Positions 8,970 through 18,928 of a stretch of DNA of 64,000 bases are shown piece after piece. This DNA comes from an uncultured Verrucomicrobiota bacterium (GTDB taxonomy: Bacteria > Verrucomicrobiota > Verrucomicrobiia > Chthoniobacterales > JACTMZ01), in assembly GCA_903953565.1 (NCBI GenBank), contig CAJBKE010000027.1, forward strand, positions 1 through 64,000. The letters run 5' to 3'. A program made the translations under genes and the position numbers. The notes under the pieces are model-generated. The model made no database searches. It saw only the letters and a list, made by a program, of their open reading frames with translations, and was not told the DNA's origin. The first letter of the stretch is position 1; each line of letters begins with the position of its first letter.

Positions 8970-10127
8970 TCAGTAAATCAGGCCAATCGAGGCGGTGTAG
9001 CCGTGGAGGAAATTTGATCCGCTGACTGGGCCGATTTCACCATTGCAGAAGAAGCCGGCGGAAGGCGTGGCGCCGAGCGTGTCGGCGACGAGTTTGGCAT
9101 CGTGGTCGGGTGTGCCGAAGAGATTTTTTCCCCGTCCGTTGCAGCAGAAGAGGAGGGAGGCGACCGGTTTTTCTTGGCGCGCGGCGTGCGGTGCGAGGAG
9201 CGCTTTCAACTCCTCGTCCGCGCTGGCGGCGTCGCGCAGTTGGTATTGCAGGGTCTGTCCGGTGCGCGGATGAGAGCCGACCACAACGGCGCCGGTGGCG
9301 GGGTCGGCACCGAGGATATTGCGCACCAGAAAATCACCGCGGGCGAATTGCTCTTTGTATTCGTCGACGACCAACCCGGCGAAAAGATTGCCGCGGGCGC
9401 GTTGTTTGTCCGCATCAGCCAGCGTGTTGAAGGCTTGCTCGAGCACTTGGTAGGCGGGGCGGGAACCGAGTTCGAAAAGAAGATGCTCGTCGGCCCGCGT
9501 GACGGGCAGAGCTTCGCCGATCGGCCGGCAACCTTGGCTGACCACGGTTTCGACGTGCACGCCGTCGAGGGCGATGGCGAGGGCATCGGAGGTCTGTCCG
9601 ATCGTCGGACCGAAGACTGTGACGTCTTCTTCGCCTTGCGGACCGCTGGCCAGTCCTCCGAGGACGGGCACGCCGGGGAAAGCGCTGTTCCATTCGCGCA
9701 ACCACGTGTCGGTGTCGAAGCGGAAAGGGTTGGCCAGGGTAAGCCATATCGTGGCGGATGACTGTCCGGCTTTCTCGCGCCAGAACGCATCGCCGTTCGA
9801 AGTTTCGACCTCGGCCTGTGCGATCGGCACGGCGCGGATCTTGGCGGCGGGCAGATGAAGAAAGAGGAGCGAGAAGCCTTCGGTCATCTCCGCTTCGCTG
9901 GCGGTGCCGATAAGACCGGATCCGGTGCAACCGCAGAAAACGGCGGCGTGTCCATGCACGGCGATGATTTCTTGGAACTCGGGGAGATGGCCGGTGTAGC
10001 CGGGAGTGACAAAGGCCAGCGCGAGCGATGGGGCAGCGCCCAATTCGGCGCGCATTTCTTCGGCCGCCGCGCGGACGCGCGCTTCGTCGAAACGGTGCAA
10101 AACAAGGCGGGAAACGGCGCGGTTCAT
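8970..10127 (-). CDS. FIST N/C sensor-domain protein
   Basis: This 385-residue cytoplasmic protein matches the FIST_N plus FIST_C architecture. The first half carries CGCTGSGLIG and PVLGGLASG. The second half carries ARGDFLVRNILGADP and a C-terminal stretch with FCCNGRGKNLFG and GFFCNGEIGPV, all characteristic of the family. FIST domains are proposed small-ligand (possibly amino acid) sensors usually attached to signalling modules. Here they stand alone with no kinase, GGDEF or chemotaxis gene nearby. It converges on the FAD oxidase gene across a family A repeat. Its ligand and output are unknown. Confidence 0.85.
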   Translation of the reverse strand: MNRAVSRLVLHRFDEARVRAAAEEMRAELGAAPSLALAFVTPGYTGHLPEFQEIIAVHGHAAVFCGCTGSGLIGTASEAEMTEGFSLLFLHLPAAKIRAVPIAQAEVETSNGDAFWREKAGQSSATIWLTLANPFRFDTDTWLREWNSAFPGVPVLGGLASGPQGEEDVTVFGPTIGQTSDALAIALDGVHVETVVSQGCRPIGEALPVTRADEHLLFELGSRPAYQVLEQAFNTLADADKQRARGNLFAGLVVDEYKEQFARGDFLVRNILGADPATGAVVVGSHPRTGQTLQYQLRDAASADEELKALLAPHAARQEKPVASLLFCCNGRGKNLFGTPDHDAKLVADTLGATPSAGFFCNGEIGPVSGSNFLHGYTASIGLIY

Positions 10128-10214
10128 GGCCGCGCACGATGGGGCCAGTTCGGCCCGCCGTCAACCGCGGCCGGAATTTCAAACGATCGTTGGTTTTGCT
10201 GAACGCCCGGCTGC

Positions 10215-10241
10215 TTGCGTTGTCTATTTTTTATGTATAAT
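10215..10241 (+). promoter_or_regulatory. Candidate promoter of the giant amylase gene
   Basis: TTGCGT at 10215-10220 and a perfect TATAAT at 10236-10241 are separated by 15 bases, slightly short of the optimum. If real, transcription would start near 10248. The ATG at 10233 would then lie inside the promoter, favouring the TTG at 10293 as the translation start. Confidence 0.4.
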
Positions 10242-10292
10242 TTGGCTGGTTCGCGGTCGGTCCCCCCGGTCGCTCTTTCATCTCAACACCCC

Positions 10293-13200
10293 TTGAACAC
10301 GAACCTGATACGTAGGTCTCTCCTCGCTGTGGCGGTTCTCTGGTCGCTGGGAGCGGGTGTCCGCGCTGAAGTCATCATCCAGTATTTCGAGACGCGCTGG
10401 GACGAGATCTATCAGAGGCTGCCGGAGATTGCGGAACTCGGTTACGAGTCCGTCTGGACCCCGCCCCCGGGCAAATCGCCGATCGGCGGTCCTTACCCCC
10501 ATGCTTACGGCGGCAATGTAGGTTACAACTCCCTCGACCGTTTCGATCTCGGTGATCATCCGCAACGCGGCCATTGGGAGACGCGCTACGGTTCGCGCAC
10601 GTCAATGCGCAACATGGTGGACAACGCCCACCAGATGGATCTCAAGATTTATCCGGATATCGTTTTCAACCACACGGGCAACGGACCGGACTACCGCACT
10701 TATCCCGGCATGGTGCCGCAGGATTTTCATATTTTTGTGGACGCCAACCAGCCCGGAGGCTTCCGCCGTCCGCCCCGCATGTTCCAGTGGACTCCAGACA
10801 ATGGTTACGGCGGCACGCTGCACCAGGAGTTGGTCAGCTTGATGGATATCGTGCTGGAGTTCGACGGCCGTTTCCAAGGCGGTAATTCTCCCAACTACGC
10901 CTCGGACCCGGCGCCGTTCGTCCGCCACCCCGGCGATCTGGAGAAATACCCGTATTTCAACCAGACCGGCTATCCGAACGAAAACGCGCGCGATTTCGTG
11001 ACGCGTTGGATCAACTGGCTTGGCTACGCCATGGACTATGACGGTGTGCGCCTCGATGCACCGAAGCACGTGGGTAAGGAGTATTTCGGTCTCCCGGCTC
11101 AGGACGAAACGACGCGTAACAAAACGCTCATCTACAACATCCAGAAAAATTTCAACGAGCGCCGCGGATTAACGGACGCGGATCCGTTCGACGACATGTA
11201 TGCGAACTACCTCCGCCGCGACGATGCGCTGGTTTATTCGGAATTTTTCATCGGGTCGGTGGGCGAAGTGGATTACTGGCGCAGCCCGACCAACCCGAGC
11301 CAAGGTATCAAAACGCGCTATCTCGATTTTCCGCGCAAGTCGCAGATGATCGGGGATGCTTTCAACAACGGGAACCTGGGTGCACTGGCCGGTTTTGCCG
11401 GTTTCAGTCCGGAGGAAGGTGTCATGTTCGCCCACAGCCACGACGAGGATGCGCCGGTCAAGTTGGAGCTCGCCTACGCCTACATCCTCACCCGCGTCGG
11501 CACGCCGGTGGTCTATTTCACCGGCAACAACCTCGCCGACAACGAGGACAAAGAAGAGAACGGCATCACTTGGATGCGCAAGGGCTACGACGGCGCGCTC
11601 GGCGACTTCAACATGGGGACCATCCCCAACCTAATCCACATCCACAACCAATTCGCCCGCGGGAAGGAATGGACCCGTTGGGCCGAAGGCGACTTCTTCG
11701 CCCACGAGCGCTATCAGGACGCGAACAACAACGGCACCCCCGACTCCGGCGAGGGCCTCCTCTTGGTCGCGCTCAACGATTCCGGTTTCGATCAGACGCG
11801 CAACGGCATCCAGACGTCCTTTGCACCCGGCACGCTTTTGAAGGATTACACCGGTCGCAATCTCGACGTGGTCACCGTCGGCAGCGACGGAAAAGTCAAT
11901 CTCCGCGTGCCCGGCTGGTGGGGGCAGGGATTTGTCTGCTACGCGCCGTTCAACGCGCAAGGTCCGGCCAGCGGAAGCCCGATCACTTTCGAAGGCCAAG
12001 GCGTCGCAACCATGCCGTGGATCGTCCCGGGCGGACGCGATGCCGCGTCCAAGCCGCGCACGATCACACGCCTGACCGGCAACACAGCCACGATCAATGT
12101 CTTCTACCGGCAACCCGCGCAGGGCGGCGAGACCGTGGACAATGTCCTCCTTAAGTGGGGTCAAGGCCGCAACCTCAACGCCAGTGCCCTGGATTTCGGC
12201 GGCAAGGACGTGGTCATCGGTGGCTTCGAGCAAATGACCAAAATGACCGATGGCCATTACAAATTGGATGTGGATCTGACCAACGTTCCCGAGGGGCTGC
12301 ATACCGTGAAGGCCCGCATCTTCAACGGACGCACGAACAGCAAACCGGCACTTTTCCAGACGTTCACCACCACCGTGTATGTCGATCGGCGCGGACCGGA
12401 TCTGGCTTTTGCCAATCTCAACGAGGGCGAAACGGTCGAGGGAGCGCGTGTGGTCACGGTGGAGAATGCCGACCGCACGCTCCACAATCTGACTTACTCG
12501 CTCAACGGCGGACCGCAGCAGCAGGCCGACCAAGTCATCCAAGGTCGTTGGCGCATCGCGCTCGACGGACTCCCTGCCGGACCCAATGCTATCACCCTTA
12601 CCGCAACGGAGGCGGACCGCGGTTCCAACCGCTCGGTCATCAATACTTCCACGCTCACGCGGAACTTCACGGCCAACACCACCGGAGAATCCATCGCGAT
12701 CAACCACGCCAATGGCGCGACGATTGCGGAGCCGTTCTTCAAGACGGTTGTCACTGTTCCTGCGGATAAAGGTATCACGGCGAGCGACATCAAACTTTTC
12801 TGGAACGGCTACGAACAGTTGCCGCTGGTCGAGAATCCCGTCGGCAGCGGGAAATTCGAGTCCACCTTCACCGGCCGCTACCGGCAGGGCGGGGTGGACA
12901 AAATTTTCTACGGAGCCTTTGTCAACGGTTCACATTTCTTCGAGGCCGTGGTCACCAAGGGCGGCCAAGAAAACCGTTCCGCGCGTCGCGTGGTCTTCAA
13001 CCTCTACGGTCAAAATCTGCACGATTCGGACGGTGACGGTCTGCCTGACGATATCGAGCTGAACAACTTCCTGAGCGGACGCAACCCCGGTCCCAATCGC
13101 GCGTTGCCCGGCGATGGCCCTGGTTTGGACAACATTCCGAACTACGGCGAGAACTGGACCCGTCTCAACCCGATGAACGCCGAGACGTATTACAACGGCC

Positions 13201-16200
13201 AATGGGACGGTGACCGCGACTCGGATGGCGATGGCGTCAGCAACATTCAGGAACTGCTCCGCGGCCTCCGCATCAGCGGCAACGTTTACGCTTATGACAT
13301 GTATAACGGCGCCAGCGTCCCGCCCGCCACGGTGGGTTCGTTCGCCACTTCGAACCTCACCATGTCCGGCGGCAACAAGATCGTCACCATCACCTACCGC
13401 CCGAACGACGGACCTCTGGCCAATGCCTCGGCCGTGACGGTCAACATCACCCCGGTCGGCGGCGGTTCGGCCCAGAGCTTCACCATGACCGGTGGTCCGA
13501 CCGAGTTCACCTACTCCTATACCGTGCCGGCAAACGCCACGGCGGTGAACTACAACTTCGGGAGCGGCGGGACGACGGACAACACGGGTGGTGCGTCCTG
13601 GTCTGCCTCGACCACGGCCGCGTTCGTCATGGATGGTCAGTTCGACAGCCAAAACTTCGTTGTTTCGGACAACGGCATGCGCATCTACGCGGCCGTCCGC
13701 GGCAACAAACTTTACACCGCGACGTGGTCGCCGAAGAGCGGAGTCAATGATCACGTCATCTACATCACGGATCAGTTCGGCAATCCGGTCACGGCCGGTC
13801 CGGCCACGGATTCGGATTCAGCCTCCAATTACACGACTTGGGCCAATGGTAGTAACCAAGGAACCGGATTCGGACCATGGTCGATCGTCAGCAGTGGCAA
13901 TGTGTCTGGAGTTTTTACGGGAAATCCCAGCGCGGCGGGAATTTCCGGAATGGACGCCAAGTCTTTTGGTCTTTACGCCAAAGGCGGCTCAGGTTCGAGC
14001 GTGCAGGCCTTCCGCACGCTGACAACTCCGCTCGCGGTTGGGGACTCGCTTGCTTTCCAGTGGGCCATGAATTGGGAAAGCGGTGCCGGTGGAGAGAAGG
14101 GTTTCAACATTCGCGCGGGCAGCACCTTCTTGCTCAACGTAAAAAACCAGAACGATGCGAGGATTCTGGTCGCAGATGTAGACTCCGGGATGGCTTACGG
14201 CTCGCAAGCTATGAACTGGTCGATCACCCGGTCGGCGAACAACGTATTGAGCGTCAGAGCTACGACGCGGGATGGAAAGAGTGTTTTCTCGCGCGATGTT
14301 ACGGTTAGCGCAGCTGCACCGAGCCAAATTGAGTTCTATGCACAAAACCTTGCGGGAGACGATCAACGTCAGCCCTACTTCAACGACCTGCGCATTTACC
14401 GCAACAGCGCCTCGGCCAAGGGCGGGCAAGTCTACGGTGCATTCAACGGCACGGCGAATTCCAAGCCGTGGCTCTTCTCCACGCCGAATGTCGCCTCGCA
14501 ATACGGCTTCAAGACTTCCGGAAGAAATTGGCTCGGCAATCAGGGTGCGGCTCTCGAGTCGGAACTCGATTTGGTCGAGGCTTTCGGCTCGGTTCCTAAA
14601 ACGATTTTCATCGCGGTCGGCGCCTACTCGGGAGGCTTTGGCGGCACGCTGCTTTCCCAAGCCCCGGCCAAATTCGGAAACTCGGACAACGACATCGAAG
14701 TTCCGGAATACCAGCCGCTCAACATCGAGTCACTCCGCGACGATGACCTTGACGGAAATTTCGACATCGGCAATCCGGAAATGATTGTGGCGGTCAATGG
14801 CAACGAGACCGATGGCAACTACGGCCTGCGCCGCTTTTATCTCGACGAGGTGGCGGGTGACACCTCCGCACTGACGGTCAAATTCCGGCCGAATGTGGGG
14901 GGCTCCGTCTCCAACGTGGAAGTTTTCACCAACCTCAACCGCCGCGACAAAGCTGTCCTCGATGAGAATCCATCCACAGTAACCACTTCGTCGGACACCT
15001 ATTTCCGCGCCTACGCAATGTCCGGCCCCGATGCGAATGGCTACTACACAGCCACGCTGCCGGTGGAACTCTGCGGCGCCTATCGCCTGCAAGTGCGCTA
15101 CAAAGTCGCCGGGGTCAACGGCGGCAACTACATCTACTACACCGACAACGGCCTCCGCCGCGATTGTGCCGTTGTCGTCTCGCCGAAGAAGGCGCTCGAG
15201 ATGAACATGTATGAGGTCAACCCGCTCATCGTCGAAGCCAAGGACACCACGATCAACGGACGCAGCACGTTCCTCGATCTGGTCAATGATCCCGCGTTGC
15301 CCGGCGAATCTGGCGGCTTCGACGGGCGTCCCGACGCGTTGAACAAGGATCACTACGCCGCGTTGGGCATCAACATGCTCTGGCTGCAGCCCATCCACCC
15401 GATCGGTATCGAGGGTCGCGATATCAACCCTGAGACTAGTGCGGCCTTCGATCCCGGCAGCCCCTATGCCGTGCGCGACTATTGGAAGGTGGCCGGGATG
15501 CTCGGACGCAGCAACAACGAGGGCAATGCGATGTCCGAGTTCCAGACATTCGTCCAGCGCCTCGACCAATGGGGTGTCGGCGTGATGATGGATGGCACCT
15601 TCAATCACAGCTCACCCGATGCGATCATGGGTCAGGGCGCGGTCGATCTTGGTATCAGCGGAGATGGAACCCAGCAGATCCGCAACTTCAACACCGGTTG
15701 GTATGCCAAGGAGGGCTTCCCTGCCACGCCGGCAGCCAACACGAGCGAAATCGCCATCGCGCCGGACCGCAACGACTTCGGCAATTGGACTGACGTGCGC
15801 GAATTCTATTTCGGCGATTACGATGCGCTGGTCAAAGAGAAGGGGACGCAGAATCCCGACAAGAGCTATCCGGACAACGCCTACAAGCTCGCCTTCCTGC
15901 TCGAGCGCGACGAGTTCGCCGGTCACACCGCGACCACGCGCCAAGTCTGGAACTACTTCGCCTACTATCCGATCTACTGGCTGGAAAAATCCGGTCATAC
16001 CGCCTCGACCCCGAAGAACCAGTCGTACCTTGGCATCGACGGCCTGCGCTGCGACTTCGCGCAGGGTCTGCCCTCGCAGTTCTGGGAGTATGCCATTAAC
16101 AAAACCCGCGCCCGGAAGTGGGACTTCATCTTCATGGCAGAGTCGCTTGATGGCGCCCGTGAAGTTGCCGGCAGCAGACGCCACGGCGTGGGCTACCGCT

Positions 16201-18011
16201 CGGCGCGCCATTTCGACGTGCTCAACGAAAATATCGTCTTCTACTGGCGCGACACCTTCTTCGGTTACCCGGCCAACGGGGGAGCGGGCGAAGTCAAAAA
16301 CCCGAAAACCTTCGACACGTGGAAAGCCTACGACGACCGCCGCAACGCGTTCGACAACGTCACCCTGCTCAACAACCTGACCAGCCACGACGAGGTCTTC
16401 CCGCACAACGACGTGTGGAGTATCGCTTACGGCTATGCGCAGGTCGGGGCTCTCGATGGCATCCCTATGCTCATGTATGGGCAGGAGGCCGGCGGGCAGA
16501 ACAGCAAGACTGCTTACAGCGCCAGCGAAACGAACTTCGGCGCGATCAATCCGACCAACAACTTCGGCAAATACGAGGCGAACTTCGGCAAGAACATCCC
16601 GAACTTCAAGGTCTACAACAATATGGCCTCGATTTGGAACAACCGCACGGCTGACGAGTGGCGGCTCCAGACCTTCTACGGCCGCGTGAACAAAGCCCGC
16701 TTGGCCGCGCCGGCGTTGCAAAGCCAGAATGTCTACTTCCTCTCCAAACTCCAGCAAGGCGGCGGCTACGACGACAAAATCTTCGCCGTCGGCAAGGTTA
16801 TCACCCCCGGCCAATCCGCCGGTGCCGTCGGACAGAGCGTGGTCTTCGCCTTCGCGAACAACAATTACCGCGTCAATGCGAATGTCGCGGCCTTGTATGA
16901 TCTCAACGCGAAAATCACCGGCACGGAACTGAACTACTTCGGCATCGAGCGCGGCCGCAGCTACAACGTCAGGGATCTGCTCGCCGATAACCCGAATGCT
17001 TTCGTCTGGCCGACCGCCCGCACCGGCGCGGATCTTCTCGACAACGGGCTTTATGTCGGACTGCCCAACAGCGCACCCGCCACCGGCAGCTACCAGGCGC
17101 AATACCTCCAACTGGTCGACACCTCGTCGCCTGCGGTCAGCTTCGTGCCGCCGCAGTTCGCGACCTTCGGCGAAACATTGTCGCTGTCTGCCACGGTCTC
17201 GCCGGATTCGCCGGTCACCTATTCGGTGGTCGGTGGTGACGCCGGCAAAGTCACGCTCAACGGCAACCAGTTGACGGTCAACTCGGGCACAGGCTCCGTG
17301 ACCATTCGCGCCACCGTGGCCGCTACCGCCGATCGCCCCGGTGCCAGTGTCGATGCGATCATCACCTTCAAGAAGGCCGCGCAAACGATCGCCTTCGACT
17401 TGGAGAACAACACCTACCCGACCAGCAATCCGCCGGTCACGCTCGCGGCCACAGCCAGCTCGGGACTCACTGTCAGCTATCTCTCCTCGCTTCCGGCGAT
17501 TGCGTCGGTCAATGGCAGCCTGCTCAACTTCCATTCGGCCGGCTCGACCATCATCACGGCCAGCCAAGCGGGCAACGACAACTACGAAGCGGCCACAATC
17601 ATCACGCTAACCGTCGTGGTCTATCAAAGCTCGACGCCTTCCTTCGAGGAAACCTTCCCCGGTCAGGCGGCCACGAGCGACATCGACTTCGACGGTATTC
17701 CTGCGCTGATCGAATACGGCATCGGCGGCACGTCCACCGGCAACGATAACGATCTGCTGCCGGAAATGGTCGAAGATTCCAAGCTGACAATGAGAGCGAT
17801 TGTCCGCACGAATGATCCGCGTCTGTCGGCCGGCGCCCAAGTGAGCACCAACTTCGCCAACGGCTGGTCCGGAACGCTGTTGCCGGGCACGCGGGACACT
17901 GATCAGAATGGCGTGACCGAAGGCTTCGAGCGCCGCATCTATTCGATCGATGCCTCGGCGCACACCCAGACGTTCATCCGGATGCAGTTCGACTTGGCGC
18001 CTCAGCAGTAA
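10293..18011 (+). CDS. Giant secreted tandem GH13 alpha-amylase-family protein
   Basis: This exported protein has about 2,572 residues. A signal peptide (MNTNLIRRSLLAVAVLWSL, then GAGVRA) leads to a first GH13 barrel with catalytic residues Asp255 (GVRLDAP), Glu317 (VYSEFF) and Asp384 (HSHDED). The middle holds calcium-loop repeats (DSDGDG twice), Ig-like modules and a carbohydrate-binding/lectin-like region. A second GH13 barrel begins near residue 1634 with Asp1921 (GLRCDFA), Glu1950 (FMAESLD) and Asp2033 (TSHDEV). Bacterial Ig-like repeats and a verrucomicrobial-type tail close the protein. Both barrels keep all three acidic residues, so both are probably active on alpha-glucans. The TTG start at 10293 is chosen for its signal peptide; the open frame extends up to 10215. 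Confidence 0.9.
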   Translation: MNTNLIRRSLLAVAVLWSLGAGVRAEVIIQYFETRWDEIYQRLPEIAELGYESVWTPPPGKSPIGGPYPHAYGGNVGYNSLDRFDLGDHPQRGHWETRYGSRTSMRNMVDNAHQMDLKIYPDIVFNHTGNGPDYRTYPGMVPQDFHIFVDANQPGGFRRPPRMFQWTPDNGYGGTLHQELVSLMDIVLEFDGRFQGGNSPNYASDPAPFVRHPGDLEKYPYFNQTGYPNENARDFVTRWINWLGYAMDYDGVRLDAPKHVGKEYFGLPAQDETTRNKTLIYNIQKNFNERRGLTDADPFDDMYANYLRRDDALVYSEFFIGSVGEVDYWRSPTNPSQGIKTRYLDFPRKSQMIGDAFNNGNLGALAGFAGFSPEEGVMFAHSHDEDAPVKLELAYAYILTRVGTPVVYFTGNNLADNEDKEENGITWMRKGYDGALGDFNMGTIPNLIHIHNQFARGKEWTRWAEGDFFAHERYQDANNNGTPDSGEGLLLVALNDSGFDQTRNGIQTSFAPGTLLKDYTGRNLDVVTVGSDGKVNLRVPGWWGQGFVCYAPFNAQGPASGSPITFEGQGVATMPWIVPGGRDAASKPRTITRLTGNTATINVFYRQPAQGGETVDNVLLKWGQGRNLNASALDFGGKDVVIGGFEQMTKMTDGHYKLDVDLTNVPEGLHTVKARIFNGRTNSKPALFQTFTTTVYVDRRGPDLAFANLNEGETVEGARVVTVENADRTLHNLTYSLNGGPQQQADQVIQGRWRIALDGLPAGPNAITLTATEADRGSNRSVINTSTLTRNFTANTTGESIAINHANGATIAEPFFKTVVTVPADKGITASDIKLFWNGYEQLPLVENPVGSGKFESTFTGRYRQGGVDKIFYGAFVNGSHFFEAVVTKGGQENRSARRVVFNLYGQNLHDSDGDGLPDDIELNNFLSGRNPGPNRALPGDGPGLDNIPNYGENWTRLNPMNAETYYNGQWDGDRDSDGDGVSNIQELLRGLRISGNVYAYDMYNGASVPPATVGSFATSNLTMSGGNKIVTITYRPNDGPLANASAVTVNITPVGGGSAQSFTMTGGPTEFTYSYTVPANATAVNYNFGSGGTTDNTGGASWSASTTAAFVMDGQFDSQNFVVSDNGMRIYAAVRGNKLYTATWSPKSGVNDHVIYITDQFGNPVTAGPATDSDSASNYTTWANGSNQGTGFGPWSIVSSGNVSGVFTGNPSAAGISGMDAKSFGLYAKGGSGSSVQAFRTLTTPLAVGDSLAFQWAMNWESGAGGEKGFNIRAGSTFLLNVKNQNDARILVADVDSGMAYGSQAMNWSITRSANNVLSVRATTRDGKSVFSRDVTVSAAAPSQIEFYAQNLAGDDQRQPYFNDLRIYRNSASAKGGQVYGAFNGTANSKPWLFSTPNVASQYGFKTSGRNWLGNQGAALESELDLVEAFGSVPKTIFIAVGAYSGGFGGTLLSQAPAKFGNSDNDIEVPEYQPLNIESLRDDDLDGNFDIGNPEMIVAVNGNETDGNYGLRRFYLDEVAGDTSALTVKFRPNVGGSVSNVEVFTNLNRRDKAVLDENPSTVTTSSDTYFRAYAMSGPDANGYYTATLPVELCGAYRLQVRYKVAGVNGGNYIYYTDNGLRRDCAVVVSPKKALEMNMYEVNPLIVEAKDTTINGRSTFLDLVNDPALPGESGGFDGRPDALNKDHYAALGINMLWLQPIHPIGIEGRDINPETSAAFDPGSPYAVRDYWKVAGMLGRSNNEGNAMSEFQTFVQRLDQWGVGVMMDGTFNHSSPDAIMGQGAVDLGISGDGTQQIRNFNTGWYAKEGFPATPAANTSEIAIAPDRNDFGNWTDVREFYFGDYDALVKEKGTQNPDKSYPDNAYKLAFLLERDEFAGHTATTRQVWNYFAYYPIYWLEKSGHTASTPKNQSYLGIDGLRCDFAQGLPSQFWEYAINKTRARKWDFIFMAESLDGAREVAGSRRHGVGYRSARHFDVLNENIVFYWRDTFFGYPANGGAGEVKNPKTFDTWKAYDDRRNAFDNVTLLNNLTSHDEVFPHNDVWSIAYGYAQVGALDGIPMLMYGQEAGGQNSKTAYSASETNFGAINPTNNFGKYEANFGKNIPNFKVYNNMASIWNNRTADEWRLQTFYGRVNKARLAAPALQSQNVYFLSKLQQGGGYDDKIFAVGKVITPGQSAGAVGQSVVFAFANNNYRVNANVAALYDLNAKITGTELNYFGIERGRSYNVRDLLADNPNAFVWPTARTGADLLDNGLYVGLPNSAPATGSYQAQYLQLVDTSSPAVSFVPPQFATFGETLSLSATVSPDSPVTYSVVGGDAGKVTLNGNQLTVNSGTGSVTIRATVAATADRPGASVDAIITFKKAAQTIAFDLENNTYPTSNPPVTLAATASSGLTVSYLSSLPAIASVNGSLLNFHSAGSTIITASQAGNDNYEAATIITLTVVVYQSSTPSFEETFPGQAATSDIDFDGIPALIEYGIGGTSTGNDNDLLPEMVEDSKLTMRAIVRTNDPRLSAGAQVSTNFANGWSGTLLPGTRDTDQNGVTEGFERRIYSIDASAHTQTFIRMQFDLAPQQ

Positions 18012-18020
18012 GTTCCTCCG

Positions 18021-18662
18021 GTGCGCGGTGCATGCCTCATGCTAATGGTGCTGGCAGCTTTGCTGCCAGCGTCCTGTCAGCGCACGCCGCAGCCGGCTCC
18101 GGGCACTCCTGAATCACCCCCTGAAGCAACCGAGATGCCACTTCCCGAACCTGCGGAAGCGAATGATCCTCTGACCTCGCTCGCCAGCGAAGGCCAACAA
18201 GCCTTTACCAGCCTCCAAGTGCGGCAGGACACCCACCACGGCACAGCATGGTATCAAGGCAGCGTTCCAGCCCGCGGCAGCACCGCCTACCTCTATCTCG
18301 GCAGGCTGGGCGAGGGGGCGTCCACTTTGCGTTGCGTCATACGCTACCAGGGAACGCGCCGCGCGGATCTTGGTCAATGCACAGTCCTCGTTGACGGCAT
18401 CGAAGTCGGATCATTCACACCTACTCCCAATCGCATCGACCAACCAACCGATGGTTCCGTCCTGCAGTTAGCAGACATCCACTTCGACGAGGTGCGTCCG
18501 ATCTTGCTGGCCATGGTCGGCGGCCAATCTGCCATCGTCCGCACCGCGGACGGTGCGACCATTCCTTTGGGGCGCGGTGAATTGAACGAAATGCGCAAAG
18601 TGCTGGCTGCTTATCTGCATTTGCAGGGCTCGCGCGAAGTCGCGCCCAATCCCGCGCCTTGA
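18021..18662 (+). CDS. Small probable lipoprotein, function unknown
   Basis: This 213-residue protein has a short hydrophobic N-terminus ending LLPASC, a weak lipobox. A Pro/Glu-rich linker and a compact domain follow, in which YLGRLGEGA and LRCVIRYQG look like beta strands. No family is recognised. The GTG at 18021 keeps a positively charged signal; an ATG at 18039 is an alternative. It begins nine bases after the giant amylase gene on the same strand, so it is likely co-transcribed and may act at the cell surface with that enzyme (inference). Confidence 0.6.
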   Translation: MRGACLMLMVLAALLPASCQRTPQPAPGTPESPPEATEMPLPEPAEANDPLTSLASEGQQAFTSLQVRQDTHHGTAWYQGSVPARGSTAYLYLGRLGEGASTLRCVIRYQGTRRADLGQCTVLVDGIEVGSFTPTPNRIDQPTDGSVLQLADIHFDEVRPILLAMVGGQSAIVRTADGATIPLGRGELNEMRKVLAAYLHLQGSREVAPNPAP

Positions 18663-18690
18663 CGCTGCGTGAGAGTGGGTCTTTTATCAT
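18659..18690 (+). promoter_or_regulatory. Weak candidate promoter for tRNA-Thr(TGT)
   Basis: TTGACG at 18659-18664 is a good -35 box. TATCAT at 18685-18690 resembles a -10 box but leaves 20 bases between them, longer than usual. TTTTAT at 18682-18687 gives 17 bases with a poorer match. It lies ten bases before the tRNA. Confidence 0.3.
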
Positions 18691-18699
18691 AGTTTGCGC

Positions 18700-18772
18700 G
18701 CCGGTATAGCTCAGCTGGTAGAGCACCTGATTTGTAATCAGGCGGTCGTCGGTTCGAATCCGACTGCCGGCT
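18700..18772 (+). tRNA. tRNA-Thr (anticodon TGT)
   Basis: This is a complete cloverleaf. The acceptor GCCGGTA pairs with TGCCGGC. The D arm contains AGCTCAGCTGGTAGAGC. The anticodon stem CCTGA/TCAGG holds loop TTTGTAA with anticodon TGT. The T arm is GTCGG-TTCGAAT-CCGAC. The 3' CCA is not encoded (TTTT follows the discriminator), unlike the other tRNA-Thr in this window. Confidence 0.95.
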
Positions 18773-18928
18773 TTTCTCAGCGCTGGATGACGCGGGCGTC
18801 GGTCGCGGATGGATGCCGGTGAAGTCCGAGGCCGCGTTTTCCCGCCTCAACTGCCCCCGGACCCCCCTGGGGCTTGACCTTGCAGATTGCGGGCCGGCTG
18901 CTACAGTTGTAAGGCTGGGATAAAAGCC

